64,000 nt of DNA, from assembly GCA_963807425.1 (NCBI GenBank), contig CAWEBZ010000009.1, forward strand, positions 62,001-126,000, in the 5' to 3' direction. This DNA comes from VRUE01 sp963807425 (GTDB lineage: Bacteria > Actinomycetota > Thermoleophilia > Solirubrobacterales > 70-9). The notes below the pieces were generated by a model, which did not search any database, had not been told where the DNA came from, and worked only from the letters and a program-made list of their open reading frames with translations. The position numbers and the translations under genes are program-made. This document shows positions 10,704 to 19,345 of the stretch, piece by piece (the stretch's first letter is position 1; each line of letters starts with the position of its first letter).

Positions 10704-10789
10704 GCGGCTGTGGCGGAACTGGTAGACGCGCAAGGTTGAGGGCCTTGTGCCCCTTACGGGGCGTGATGGTTCGACTCCATTCAGCCGCA
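10704..10789 (+). tRNA. tRNA-Leu, anticodon GAG
   Basis: The acceptor stem GCGGCTG pairs with CAGCCGC and the discriminator is A. The D-arm contains AACTGGTAGAC, the anticodon stem-loop is CAAGG-TTGAGGG-CCTTG with anticodon GAG, there is a long variable arm as expected for a class II tRNA, and the T-arm contains GGTTCGACTCC. CCA is not encoded. It reads CUC and CUU codons. Confidence 0.96.
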
Positions 10790-11019
10790 CTAATCCGGTA
10801 AATCAGGAGAATTCAAGGCCTAGGCCTCGGAGGAGTCCTCCTCCGAGGTCTACTGCGGACCGTCTCTAGAGCTCTCAGGCGAAGCGCCTTCGTCTTTGGT
10901 CTCGAAAGCCCCTCTGCCTGGACGGAAAGCCGAATCGTCGCCTACCGCTCAAGGTTTGGGCGTCGCATCCGATACCTCCGTTACAAAGTGACGTGGGTTA
11001 ACGGAAGGGCGACAAACCT
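10790..11019. other. Intergenic stretch with one strong hairpin
   Basis: The spacer after tRNA-Leu holds a near-perfect hairpin, CCTCGGAGGA-gtcc-TCCTCCGAGG (10825-10848), which could end the tRNA transcript although no T-run follows. I see no convincing gene in the rest. Confidence 0.5.
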
Positions 11020-11226
11020 GTGACCATGCTTATCGTTCTGGCTGTGCTGGCGGTTTGGGCCGTGCTTGCCCTGTCCGTCCTCGCCCTCTGCAGGATGGCA
11101 GCGCAAGCCGACGCCGTCGGCACCGAGGCAACGGATCAGAGCCCGCGGCGCGCGAAGACGTGGGGCACCGTCCGCAAGAGAATCTTTGCGTCGCCCCAGA
11201 GCGACCAGTTGGCGACGTACAAATAG
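11020..11226 (+). CDS. Possible small single-pass membrane protein
   Basis: This frame of 68 residues begins at a GTG 10 nt after GGAAGGG. It opens with a clear transmembrane helix (MLIVLAVLAVWAVLALSVLALC) and continues with a basic tail. Its last 91 nt overlap the 3' end of the convergent sugar-transferase gene, and the overlapping part could be an antisense shadow. A helix at the N terminus with a well-placed SD argues for it. I know of no function. Confidence 0.35.
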   Translation: MTMLIVLAVLAVWAVLALSVLALCRMAAQADAVGTEATDQSPRRAKTWGTVRKRIFASPQSDQLATYK

Positions 11227-12599
11227 TCGATCGCCACCATCTCCTGCAAGGGCACCCGCGAGGGCCCCAGGATCTGCCACGGACCGGTCATCCCCGGCAT
11301 CAGCTCGAGTCGACGCCGGAACCAGCCCGTCACGTTCTCGTCCTCATCGACGACCAGCGGGCGTGGGCCGACCAAGCTCATCTCGCCGCGGACGATGTTG
11401 AGCAGTTGTGGGAGCTCGTCTAGAGCAGACCGCCGCAGCAGTCGTCCGACTCTGGTCACCCGCGGGTCGTCGGCGATCTTGAACAGTCCCTCGGATTCGT
11501 TGCGGTGCCGCAGCGAGTCCTTCAGCCGATCGGCGTCGGGCACCATCGTCCTGAACTTGTAGAGGCCGAAATGCTCTCCGTGCTTGCCGACCCGGCGCTG
11601 CCGGAAGAGAACGGGCCCCCGGCCGCCAGATTCGAGCTTGATCGCTATGGCGATCGCCAGCATCAGCGGCGCGACGGCGAGCAGGCCCAGCAGCGCGACG
11701 GTGAGGTCGAAGGTGCGCTTGACGATGATGGATGAGCGACTGAGGGCGAAGTGGCGGACCCCCATCAGGTTCATGCCGTCGAGGTCGTCAAACTCGACCG
11801 ACGATCCGACCACCTGCAGCAGCTGCGGCAACACGCTGACCTTGACGTCGACCGCCTCCAGCGTGCAGATCAGGTTCAGCATCGCCTCCGGCTCCAAGCC
11901 GTCTGGCGCGACGATCGCACGCTGGATGTCGAGCGAGCACACGAGCTGACGAATCTCCGACAACCGTGGCGCAGAGAGGGCGTTCGTCGACCAGGAGGGG
12001 ATGTCCGCAGGGTCGACGGAGCCCACCAGCTCCGCCTTGAAGCCCTGGTGCCCGGTCAACTTCGACTCCATCATCGTGGCGGTATCGGCATCGCCGATGA
12101 AGAAGCAGCGCTCCGGCGACACCGCCCGCAGCGCCAGGGCCCGGGCGGTTGCGCGGGAGAGGACCAGGAAGACCAGCAGAGCAAGCCAGAGGACCAGGAC
12201 TTCCTCGCGGCCGAGATCGCCGCCAGAGATCACGACGCTCCCGGCCAGCCAAGCACAGAGTGCGCCCAGCGTGGCGATCTGGAACAGCTTTGGCGTCTCG
12301 TCGAGGGTGGTCTTGTGGAGCAAGGTCTGGTCCCGGTCGTAGAGCCCGATCACCTTGGCCACGACGAGCACGCCGGCAAACCCGAGGAAGCTCAGCAGGG
12401 TGATCTCGAGCGACCGACCGAAGCCGACTTCGAGCACGAGGAACGCGAGCAGGAAGGAGACGAGATCGGCAACGGCGAGCGAGCGACGGAAGACCATGTC
12501 GCGATGCAGGTTCGTTCCCCCCGTGCCCTGCGCATGCAGCGGCGCCTGAGCAGCGGCCTCGCCTCCGAGCGTCCTCAACCGGTAGTTAAAGGCCTCCAT
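11136..12599 (-). CDS. Polyprenyl-phosphate sugar transferase that primes exopolysaccharide synthesis
   Basis: This 487-residue membrane enzyme transfers the first sugar phosphate from a nucleotide sugar to the lipid carrier, starting polysaccharide repeat-unit assembly. The N terminus has four hydrophobic segments and a CoA-binding-like soluble domain (about 130-280). The C-terminal bacterial sugar-transferase domain starts with KRTFDLTVALLGLL and shows VLFRQRRVGKHGEHFGLYKFRTMVPDAD, the catalytic-type DELPQLLNIVRGEMSLVGPRP and MPGMTGPWQ. The ATG at 12599 is chosen as the start of the family-like region; its SD (GGGGGAGG) is 12 nt upstream. It fits the glycosyltransferase-rich surroundings. 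Confidence 0.93.
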   Translation of the reverse strand: MEAFNYRLRTLGGEAAAQAPLHAQGTGGTNLHRDMVFRRSLAVADLVSFLLAFLVLEVGFGRSLEITLLSFLGFAGVLVVAKVIGLYDRDQTLLHKTTLDETPKLFQIATLGALCAWLAGSVVISGGDLGREEVLVLWLALLVFLVLSRATARALALRAVSPERCFFIGDADTATMMESKLTGHQGFKAELVGSVDPADIPSWSTNALSAPRLSEIRQLVCSLDIQRAIVAPDGLEPEAMLNLICTLEAVDVKVSVLPQLLQVVGSSVEFDDLDGMNLMGVRHFALSRSSIIVKRTFDLTVALLGLLAVAPLMLAIAIAIKLESGGRGPVLFRQRRVGKHGEHFGLYKFRTMVPDADRLKDSLRHRNESEGLFKIADDPRVTRVGRLLRRSALDELPQLLNIVRGEMSLVGPRPLVVDEDENVTGWFRRRLELMPGMTGPWQILGPSRVPLQEMVAIDYLYVANWSLWGDAKILLRTVPHVFARRGL

Positions 12600-12754
12600 G
12601 TCGCGCCAGCACCTCCCCCTCGAGCCAGTCCGATCCCCGCCTGCGGCCAATCCACGAACCGCAACTCAGGACTTGCACCGGAAGTGTAGCCATTGCAATC
12701 AGCTCAATCTGAAGGTTTCCCGCTTTCGGATGGGGAAATTCGGACAGTTCCAGC

Positions 12755-13576
12755 TCACCGAGAGCCCCTGCTCCTTGCGCCTGGGGCCTTTACTTTTCCC
12801 CTGCAGCCGCGATACAGGCGTGAGAGCGAGCGCTTCTGCCCCAGCACCGTTATCGCGATCACCTCGACCTTGAATCTGCCCTCCGGCAGGTTGTCGAAGA
12901 CCAGCCGCTTGCGCAGGCGACTGCCGTCCTTGACGTCCGCGACCTTGACACCGCCAAATTTGACGATTAGTCGCCTCAGCGGGTCGTACCTGAGCTTGCG
13001 GGGAACGATCGTCAGCGAGCGGCGGCAAGAATCCGAAGTCGGAGAAGGGGGCAGTCCGAGCAAATCATCGGCGGTGACCTCGCCTCCCGTTCCCGGTATG
13101 GAGGCAAGCGGGTCCGATTCGACGCAGCCGTAGGTCGCGTCGAAGACGCTGCCGTCGGGAGCGATCCTCGGCTGTTTGAGTTCTCCGGGATCGCTCAAGC
13201 AGACCAGCAGCATCTTGCCGTGCGCCGTCTGCATCACCCGCCAGGCGGCGAGACCCGGACGGGTATCGAGCGCACAGCCGGAGCCGCGATACCACTGATG
13301 CCTGCCCCAGTAGGAGCCATTTGGTCGTTCCCGCATCCCGGTCCACATCACTTGCCCAACCGGATGCGGGCAGACGGCGAACGTGGTCTGCTGAACCACC
13401 GTCCCCTGCAAGGCGCCGTCGCTCCCTTCACTCACCGCGACGGCGCCGCCCCCGAAGGACCAGACCCCTTCGATCGGTTTCGCCGCGACAGCCGTGCTCG
13501 CGAAGATCCCCAGGAGCGCAAACACAGGCGCCAACGCCAGGCGCAGCGATCTCGACGTGATTCGGCTCGCGTTCAA
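12755..13576 (-). CDS. Secreted protein of unknown function
   Basis: This frame of about 273 residues begins with a signal peptide (LRLALAPVFALLGIFASTAVAA). The mature part contains several cysteines and the repeated aromatic/glycine pattern GVWSFGGGAVAV...GSYWGRHQWYRGSGC. The C-terminal third is basic and beta-rich. The only start upstream of the signal peptide is a TTG without a clear SD, 14 nt after the stop of the glycosyltransferase gene, so the start is uncertain. It probably belongs to the same minus-strand operon as the GT4 and the PKD-like protein. I do not recognise a family. Confidence 0.65.
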   Translation of the reverse strand: MNASRITSRSLRLALAPVFALLGIFASTAVAAKPIEGVWSFGGGAVAVSEGSDGALQGTVVQQTTFAVCPHPVGQVMWTGMRERPNGSYWGRHQWYRGSGCALDTRPGLAAWRVMQTAHGKMLLVCLSDPGELKQPRIAPDGSVFDATYGCVESDPLASIPGTGGEVTADDLLGLPPSPTSDSCRRSLTIVPRKLRYDPLRRLIVKFGGVKVADVKDGSRLRKRLVFDNLPEGRFKVEVIAITVLGQKRSLSRLYRGCRGKVKAPGARSRGSR

Positions 13577-13590
13577 GGACGGCAGGATAG

Positions 13591-14679
13591 TCAGGCAAGC
13601 GCGAACTTCAATACGGCGGCCGCCAATCGCCGCCGAAATTCATCCACTGAGAAGCGCTCGGCGTTGACCACGGCCCGCTCCGGCTCGAAGGGAAGCGAGT
13701 CGGCCCGGCGCATCGCGGCGGCAAAGGAGTCGGCGTCGTCGAGGGTCGCCAGGCAGCCGGTCTCGCCGTCGAGGACCGTCTCCAGCGCGCCCCCCGCGGC
13801 GGCGGCTATCACCGGCCGGCCGGCGGCCTGAGCCTCGACCGCGGTGATTCCGAACTCCTCGCGACTGGGGACGACGACGGCACGGGCGCCCGCGTAGAGC
13901 TCGACCAGGTCGGCATCGGGCACCCGGCCGAGGAATTCCGCCTCCGAATAGGCCTGGCTCAAAGCCGCCAGATCGGGCCCTGTGCCGACGACCTGGATCG
14001 GCAGGCCCGCTCGCCGCGCGCCCTCCAAGGCGACGTGAACGCGCTTGTGACGGACCACCTCCGAGACGACGAGAAGGGACTCGCCAGGGGATCCCAAACG
14101 GAAGCGCCCGGTCTCGACCGGCGGGTGGACGACCACCGCATCCCGACCGTAGCAGCGCCTCAGCCGCTCACGGGTCAGCTCCGAGTTCGCGATGTAGTGG
14201 TGAACGCGGGTACTGGCGCGACGGTCCCAGCGCCGCATCCAGCGAAGCTGCAGCGCCAACGGCGGACGCAGCAGCGCCGGCACCTCACTGAGGGCGCGCT
14301 CGCGCTCGTACCAGGCGTAGCGGAATGGCGTGTGCGAGTAGCAGATGTGCACCGCCCCCGCGGGCGCTTGGATGCCGTGACCGAAGGCGCTGCTGCTGGT
14401 CAAGAGGATCTCGGCGCCGTCGCCGCTGAGCCGTTCGGCAGCCCACGGGTAAAGCGGCAGCAGGCGGCGGAACGAGCTCTGGTCGATCGGCAGCCGCTGC
14501 AGCGGCGAGGTTCGGATCGTACGGCCGGCGAAGCGGCCATCCGTCCCGTCTTCGTCATAGAGCAGCGTGAGGATCGGCGCGTCGGGATAGAGATCGGCGA
14601 TCGCGGCGAAGGTCCGCTCCGCTCCCCGCATCACCAGCAGATAGTCGTGACCGATCGCGATCCGCGGTTGCGGGGTCAC
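13591..14679 (-). CDS. Glycosyltransferase family 4 (GT-B)
   Basis: This 362-residue glycosyltransferase builds part of the surface polysaccharide at the cytoplasmic face of the membrane. The N-terminal Rossmann half starts with PRIAIGHDYLLVMRGAERTF, and SHTPFRYAWYERER recalls mannosyl/fucosyl GT4 enzymes. The C-terminal donor-binding half has LLVVSEVVRHKR, VVGTGPDLAAL and the E-x7-E-type motif in SREEFGITAVEAQAAG. The GTG at 14679 overlaps the stop of the PKD-like gene by 4 nt. A longer in-frame reading continues upstream but only as an antisense-like shadow of that gene. Confidence 0.9.
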   Translation of the reverse strand: MTPQPRIAIGHDYLLVMRGAERTFAAIADLYPDAPILTLLYDEDGTDGRFAGRTIRTSPLQRLPIDQSSFRRLLPLYPWAAERLSGDGAEILLTSSSAFGHGIQAPAGAVHICYSHTPFRYAWYERERALSEVPALLRPPLALQLRWMRRWDRRASTRVHHYIANSELTRERLRRCYGRDAVVVHPPVETGRFRLGSPGESLLVVSEVVRHKRVHVALEGARRAGLPIQVVGTGPDLAALSQAYSEAEFLGRVPDADLVELYAGARAVVVPSREEFGITAVEAQAAGRPVIAAAAGGALETVLDGETGCLATLDDADSFAAAMRRADSLPFEPERAVVNAERFSVDEFRRRLAAAVLKFALA

Positions 14680-15146
14680 GGAACCGACACCTCCTCGACC
14701 GCGGATCCGGTGAGGCCGCTGTCGTTCGTCACGTAAAGGACGATCGGGTGGACGCCGGGGCGCAGGTCGACGCGGATCCTCCTGCCGTGACGCTGCGGTC
14801 CAGGACCCAGGGCCCAGGCGAAGTCGACGAGGCGCCCGCCCATCGGGTCGAACGACCTCGATGCGTCGAGCTCGACCAGCCACCCCCGGGTTCCCCGGCC
14901 GATCGCCTCGCTCACCAGGACGGGAGTCGGGGTGGGGCAGTTGCGATTGAGGAGGTAGTGATCGCGCGGGCCCGGCCCGTGGTAGGCGTGGGGAAGGCAG
15001 CCAGGGGCGTCGAAGGTCTTCTGGCCGCTTCCCGGCGCGGTCCCCGCGTCCGTGGCGACGGCGACAACGACGACCCCGGCGACGCCCACGGCGGCTATCG
15101 CAAAGCTGAGCAGGACGGAAGGCGAAGGCCTCAAGACGATTCGCAT
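14676..15146 (-). CDS. Membrane-anchored protein with a PKD/Ig-like domain
   Basis: This 156-residue protein starts with one TM/signal segment (SVLLSFAIAAVGVAGVVVVAVA). An extracytoplasmic domain follows with PKD-like features: LDASRSFDPMGGRLVDFAWALG and VTNDSGLTGSAVEEVSV at the C terminus. Two cysteines (CLPHAYHGPGPRDHYLLNRNC) probably form a disulfide. It is translationally coupled (GTGA) to the GT4 gene and diverges from the O-antigen-ligase-like gene 43 nt away. The start at 15146 is inferred from the signal segment; the SD is weak. A cell-surface role is inferred. Confidence 0.7.
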   Translation of the reverse strand: MRIVLRPSPSVLLSFAIAAVGVAGVVVVAVATDAGTAPGSGQKTFDAPGCLPHAYHGPGPRDHYLLNRNCPTPTPVLVSEAIGRGTRGWLVELDASRSFDPMGGRLVDFAWALGPGPQRHGRRIRVDLRPGVHPIVLYVTNDSGLTGSAVEEVSVP

Positions 15147-15189
15147 CCTGACGCAAGCAGCGAGGGTTGCGCCGGTAGCCTGGCGCCCG

Positions 15190-17220
15190 ATGAGCGCAAG
15201 CGGCCTGGCTCTCGAGGGGAAGATGCGGCACGTCTGCCTGGCCGGACTGCTGGTGCTACCGCCGGCGCTGACCGTCTTCCTCGCCTTCAACTCGGGTGGA
15301 ATGTTCGAGGTGACCACTGCCTTCGCGGCCCTGCTCGTTCTCGCCGTCGCCGGCCTCGCCGTCGCGGTCGCCCGCTGGCCCCTGGCGGGCCTCTCGGGGC
15401 TGGGGGCCAGTGCCCTCGCCCTGCTTGCCCTGCTTGCCGCTCTGACCCTGCTCTCGGCCCGGTGGTCGGGAGCCGAGGGCCGCGCCCTGATCGGGTTCGA
15501 CCGGGTCGTGCTCTACCTCGCAGTCTTCGGCCTCTTCGCCTGCCTGCCGCGCTCGCAGGAGCGCTTCCGCTGGCTGCTGCGCGGCCTGTTGGCGGCCATC
15601 GCGGCAATTGCGCTCGCAGGGCTGATCAGCCGCCTGCTGCCGGACCTGTGGCCCACGACCACCGGCCTCGTCGCCGACCGCCTCAGCTTTCCGATCACCT
15701 ACTGGAACACCTTCGGGCTGCTGGTCGGGACGGGTTGCCTCTTGGCCCTCCACCACACCTGCGACGCGCGCGAGCCGGCGGCGGTCCGGGTTGCCGCCGC
15801 GGCGCTGCTGCCGCTGCTCGCCGCGGCGCTGCTGCTGACCTTCTCCCGGGGGGCGATCGCGGCGACAATCGTTGGGGGTGCCGTCTATCTCCTGGTGGCC
15901 CGTCCTGCCGGTGCGCTCGGTGGGATCGCCGCTGCGGCGCCGGCGGTCGTCCTCGCCCTCACCCAGACCTATGCGGCGGAGCAGATACACGAAGGACTGC
16001 CGCTGACGCCGGATGCCATCGCCGAGGGCGAGCACTTGGCGCTGGTCCTAGCGCTGTGCGCGGCCGGCGCCGCCGCACTCCGCGTCCTCGGCCTGGCCGT
16101 CGACGCCTGGGTCGCCCGGCTGCCGCTCGCCTCCCCCGGCTGGCACCGCGGCACCCGGATCGCGGCGGTAGCCGCAGGGGCGCTGGCGTTGACGGCCTTC
16201 GTCGCCATCGACGGTCCCGGCACGTTGCAGCGGCAGTTCGACAGGTTCGTCGACAACACCCACGAATCGGCCCCGACCGGCGGCCAACGCGAACGGCTGC
16301 TGGAGATCGGAAACGACGGCCGGCGGCCGCTCTGGGAGGTCGCCGACGACAGCTTTCGAGAGCAGCCGCTGCGAGGAAGCGGCGCCGGCACCTTCCAGCT
16401 GGAGTGGGAGCGCCACCGGACGGATGGCCCGCCACGGCTCTACGCCTATTCGCTCTACTTCGAAACCCTCGCCGAGCTCGGCCTGGTGGGCATTGTGCTG
16501 CTGGTCGGGGCCCTGCTGACGATCCTCGTCGGCATCGCCCTCAATGCCCGCGGACCGGGCCGGCCGGCGTACGCAGCCGCCCTGGCGGTGGTGCTTTGCT
16601 GGGTCCTGCACGCCGGCGTTGACATCGACTGGCAGACCCCGGCCCTGGGCGTTCCCGTCTTCGCCCTCGCGGGCTTCGCCTTGGCCCGACCGCGCGAGCG
16701 GCTCAAATACGACGCCTCTCGCCGCGGCCCCGCCGCCCGCCTCGTTCGCCTTACTGCGGGAGGCGCCAGACCGGCACTGGCCCTGATCTGCCTGTCGCTG
16801 GCCGTCGTCCCCGCCCTGATGACTGTGGCCCACGCACGCCTGCGCGACAGCGTCGAGGCACTTGATGCGGACGCATGCGGGCGAGCCCGTGACGAGGCTC
16901 AGGCATCGATCGACGCGATCGATGCCGGGCCAAGGCCCTACGAGGTGCTGGCGATGTGTGCCGCCCGGGCCGGAGAAGCGGAGGCCTCGGTCGAGTTGGC
17001 ACGGGCCGGAGTGGCGCAGGATCCCGGCTCCTGGGAGCCCCACTACGCACTTGCCCTTGCACGGGGCGCGGCGGGGCGCGACCCACGCCGGCAAATCGCG
17101 GTCGCGGCCAGGTTGAACCCGCAGAGTCCCTTGCTGGAGGAAGCCGCCGCCGCGGTCCACGGCGGCGGCCCCGAGCGCTGGCGCCGGGTTGCCCTGTCCC
17201 TCCCCTTCCAGCTGGAATGA
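15190..17220 (+). CDS. O-antigen ligase/polymerase (Wzy/WaaL-like) with C-terminal repeat region
   Basis: This 676-residue polytopic membrane protein has about 10-12 hydrophobic helices. The Wzy_C-like periplasmic segment lies near residues 360-440 (GTLQRQFDRF, RRPLWEVADDSFREQPLRGSGAGTFQLEWERHR), where conserved Arg and His residues bind the polymer. Helices resume after it (LGLVGIVLLVGALL). The last 110 residues form a helical, TPR-like tail (ACGRARDEAQASIDAI ... PRRQIAVAARLNPQSPLL). It polymerises or transfers lipid-linked glycan units outside the membrane. The ATG at 15190 is preferred; ATG 15223 is an alternative. Confidence 0.85.
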   Translation: MSASGLALEGKMRHVCLAGLLVLPPALTVFLAFNSGGMFEVTTAFAALLVLAVAGLAVAVARWPLAGLSGLGASALALLALLAALTLLSARWSGAEGRALIGFDRVVLYLAVFGLFACLPRSQERFRWLLRGLLAAIAAIALAGLISRLLPDLWPTTTGLVADRLSFPITYWNTFGLLVGTGCLLALHHTCDAREPAAVRVAAAALLPLLAAALLLTFSRGAIAATIVGGAVYLLVARPAGALGGIAAAAPAVVLALTQTYAAEQIHEGLPLTPDAIAEGEHLALVLALCAAGAAALRVLGLAVDAWVARLPLASPGWHRGTRIAAVAAGALALTAFVAIDGPGTLQRQFDRFVDNTHESAPTGGQRERLLEIGNDGRRPLWEVADDSFREQPLRGSGAGTFQLEWERHRTDGPPRLYAYSLYFETLAELGLVGIVLLVGALLTILVGIALNARGPGRPAYAAALAVVLCWVLHAGVDIDWQTPALGVPVFALAGFALARPRERLKYDASRRGPAARLVRLTAGGARPALALICLSLAVVPALMTVAHARLRDSVEALDADACGRARDEAQASIDAIDAGPRPYEVLAMCAARAGEAEASVELARAGVAQDPGSWEPHYALALARGAAGRDPRRQIAVAARLNPQSPLLEEAAAAVHGGGPERWRRVALSLPFQLE

Positions 17221-17227
17221 GCGTCGT

Positions 17228-18230
17228 CTAACGCTTGATCGCGGCCTTCAGCGCGGCCTTGACCCGCCCCCGCAGCCTGGTCCCCCGCTCGAGCCAAGGC
17301 GCGAATCCCAGGCGGCAGAGGCCGATGCGCAGGCGCAGCTGCGGCCCGTCTCCAAGCTGCTCGAGCAGGGAGACCATCTGCGCGCGCTCCTCCGGCGTGT
17401 ACTGGGGTCCAAAGCAGTGGGCGCAGTGATGGGCGGCAAATCGGGCCCGCTGGCGCCTCACCGCCCTCAAGTCCCAGCCCCGCCGCCGCCAAGCTGGTTC
17501 GAAGACCTCCGTGAAGATGCGGATGTAGCCCCTCGAGTTGCAGCCCCTTGCGGCGCGAGCGCGTCCCTCCTTGGTCCTCCCAAACGCGATACCGGGCCAG
17601 GGGCTCGTCGAGGTAGACGTTTCCGTAGCCGACGTCGGCCATCCGCACCGAGAGGTCGTAGTCCTCGACGAACTCGGGCCGGCCGGAGTAGTAGTCGAGC
17701 TCGCGCAGCGCCTCATTGCGGAAGATCAGGACATTGGCAACCGTGCGGTAACCCGAGAGCGAAGCGCGCAGGGCCTCCTCCGCCGGCTGGAAGCCGGTGG
17801 AGCGAGCGAGGCGGCGCTCGCTCGTGGGGTGTCCCGCGGCGTCGATCTCGGTGACGCCCGAGTGGCCGTATCCGGCCTCCGGGTACGCCTGCATGAGGTC
17901 GACGAGGCGGCTGAGGAAACCCGGAGCAAGTTCGTCGTCGGAGTCGAGCCGGACCAGCAGCTCGCATCGCGGTGCCCGCAGCAGCGCCGAGACGTTGGCG
18001 GCGATTCCGACGTTGACAGCCTGGCGGATCACCGCGATCGCCGGATCCCGCCGCTCCAGCTCGTTCAGCAGCTCGGCGGTGCCGTCGGTGCTGGCGTCGT
18101 CGGCGATCCAGACTTCGGACGGCCCTTGGTAGTCCTGCCGCAGCGCCGACTCGATCGCCCGCTCCAGGAACCCCGCTTGGTTGTAGGTGGGTATGCAGAT
18201 CGCCACGCTCGGCAGGGGACCGCTTGGCAT
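17228..18230 (-). CDS. Glycosyltransferase family 2, frameshifted
   Basis: The N-terminal part is a clear GT2 fold: SVAICIPTYNQAGFLERAIESAL, the DxD-like DSDDELAPGFL and EDYDLSVRMADVGYGN. After RSRRKGLQLEG the frame runs into nonsense that would end at 17043, inside the convergent ligase gene. If the four-C run at 17529-17532 (G run on the coding strand) had one base fewer, the reading continues LQLEGYIRIFTEVFEPAW and ends at the TAG at 17228, 7 nt from the ligase stop. The repaired product is 333 residues. This is a sequencing error, a recent mutation or phase variation; it cannot be decided here. Confidence 0.8.
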
Positions 18231-18283
18231 CGGGGAGACCTTAGCTCGCGCGGCTATCCTGCTGTGTCCGTTCGCGGGCTTCT

Positions 18284-19345
18284 ATGCGGATAGCCATGTA
18301 CCACTTCAGCCTGCCGCGGCCGGGACGCAAGCCAGGTGGCGTCGAGGTCTTCGTCGATCGCCTCGCCAGGGCGATGAGCGGACGCGGACACGAGGTCGTC
18401 GTCTTCACTTACTCGCCGGCTCCGGCCGATGCGGGCTACGAGGTCAAGCGGCTGCGTCCGCACGCGACCGAGCACCTTCGCCTGCTGCGTCAGTACGGCT
18501 CCCCATGGCTGCTCAATCTCCAGTCGTTCGACGGCTTCGACGTTGCCCACTTCCACGGCGACGACTGGTTCTTCTTCCGCCGCCGGCTGCCAGTGGTTCG
18601 CACGTTCCATGGCTCCGCCCTGCTCGAGGCGACCAGTGCGACGTCGCTCAAGCGCCGAATCGACAAGGGTCTGATCTTCCCCTTGGAGCTTCTCGCCGGC
18701 CACCTGGCAACCGCCAGCTATGGCGTCGGGGTCGACTCGGAAGCGATCTACCGGACCTCCGGCCTGCTCAACCTCGGCATCGACCGCGCGGCAACGGCCC
18801 CCCACCCCTCCCCGCGCCCATCGATCCTCTTCGTCGGCACCTGGCAGGGGCGCAAGCGCGGCGCTTTTCTCCGCGACGTCTTCCGGCGCGAGGTCCTGCC
18901 CGCCCTCCCCGAGGCAGAGCTCTGGATGGTCTCCGACTTCTGCGAGGAGTCCGAGGGCGTGCGCTGGATCCAGGCCCCTGGCGACGCCGAGCTGAGCGAG
19001 TTGATGTCGCAAGCCTGGGCCTTCTGCCTGCCGAGCAGCTACGAGGGCTTCGGCATTCCCTATCTCGAAGCGATGGCGCACGGGGTGCCGGCGATCGGCT
19101 CGCCCAACCCCGGCGCCCGCATGCTGCTCGCCGACGGCTGCGGGATCCTCGCCGAGGACTCCGAGCTGGGTCAGCGCCTGGTCGACGTCCTGGGCGACCG
19201 GGAGCTGCGGACCGCGCTGGCAACCCGGGGGGCCGATCGGGCGCAGGAATACTCGTGGGACCGGATGGGCGAGCGCCACGAAGACGCCTACCGGCAGGCG
19301 ATCGAGAGCTGGAGCGCTCGCCGGGCCGGAGACCTCAGCGACTGA
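18284..19345 (+). CDS. Glycosyltransferase family 4
   Basis: This 353-residue GT-B enzyme has an N-terminal half with the glycine-rich GRKPGGVEVFVDRLARAM and a DVAHFHGDDW segment. The C-terminal half has ILFVGTWQGRKRG and SSYEGFGIPYLEAMAHGVPAIGS, the E-x7-E donor-site motif typical of GT4. It should transfer a sugar from a nucleotide donor to the lipid-linked glycan. The ATG lies 53 nt from the divergent GT2 start. Its stop overlaps the convergent GT2-GT4 fusion by 11 nt. Confidence 0.92.
   Translation: MRIAMYHFSLPRPGRKPGGVEVFVDRLARAMSGRGHEVVVFTYSPAPADAGYEVKRLRPHATEHLRLLRQYGSPWLLNLQSFDGFDVAHFHGDDWFFFRRRLPVVRTFHGSALLEATSATSLKRRIDKGLIFPLELLAGHLATASYGVGVDSEAIYRTSGLLNLGIDRAATAPHPSPRPSILFVGTWQGRKRGAFLRDVFRREVLPALPEAELWMVSDFCEESEGVRWIQAPGDAELSELMSQAWAFCLPSSYEGFGIPYLEAMAHGVPAIGSPNPGARMLLADGCGILAEDSELGQRLVDVLGDRELRTALATRGADRAQEYSWDRMGERHEDAYRQAIESWSARRAGDLSD

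Noticed and set aside
14680..15231. N-terminal extension of the GT4 gene
   Set aside because: This part is an out-of-frame reading of the PKD-like gene; the GTG at 14679 with a 4-nt overlap is the better start.
14748..16622. Plus-strand frame of over 600 codons overlapping the O-antigen ligase
   Set aside because: Different frame from the membrane protein, Arg/Gly/Pro-rich, no hydrophobic helices.
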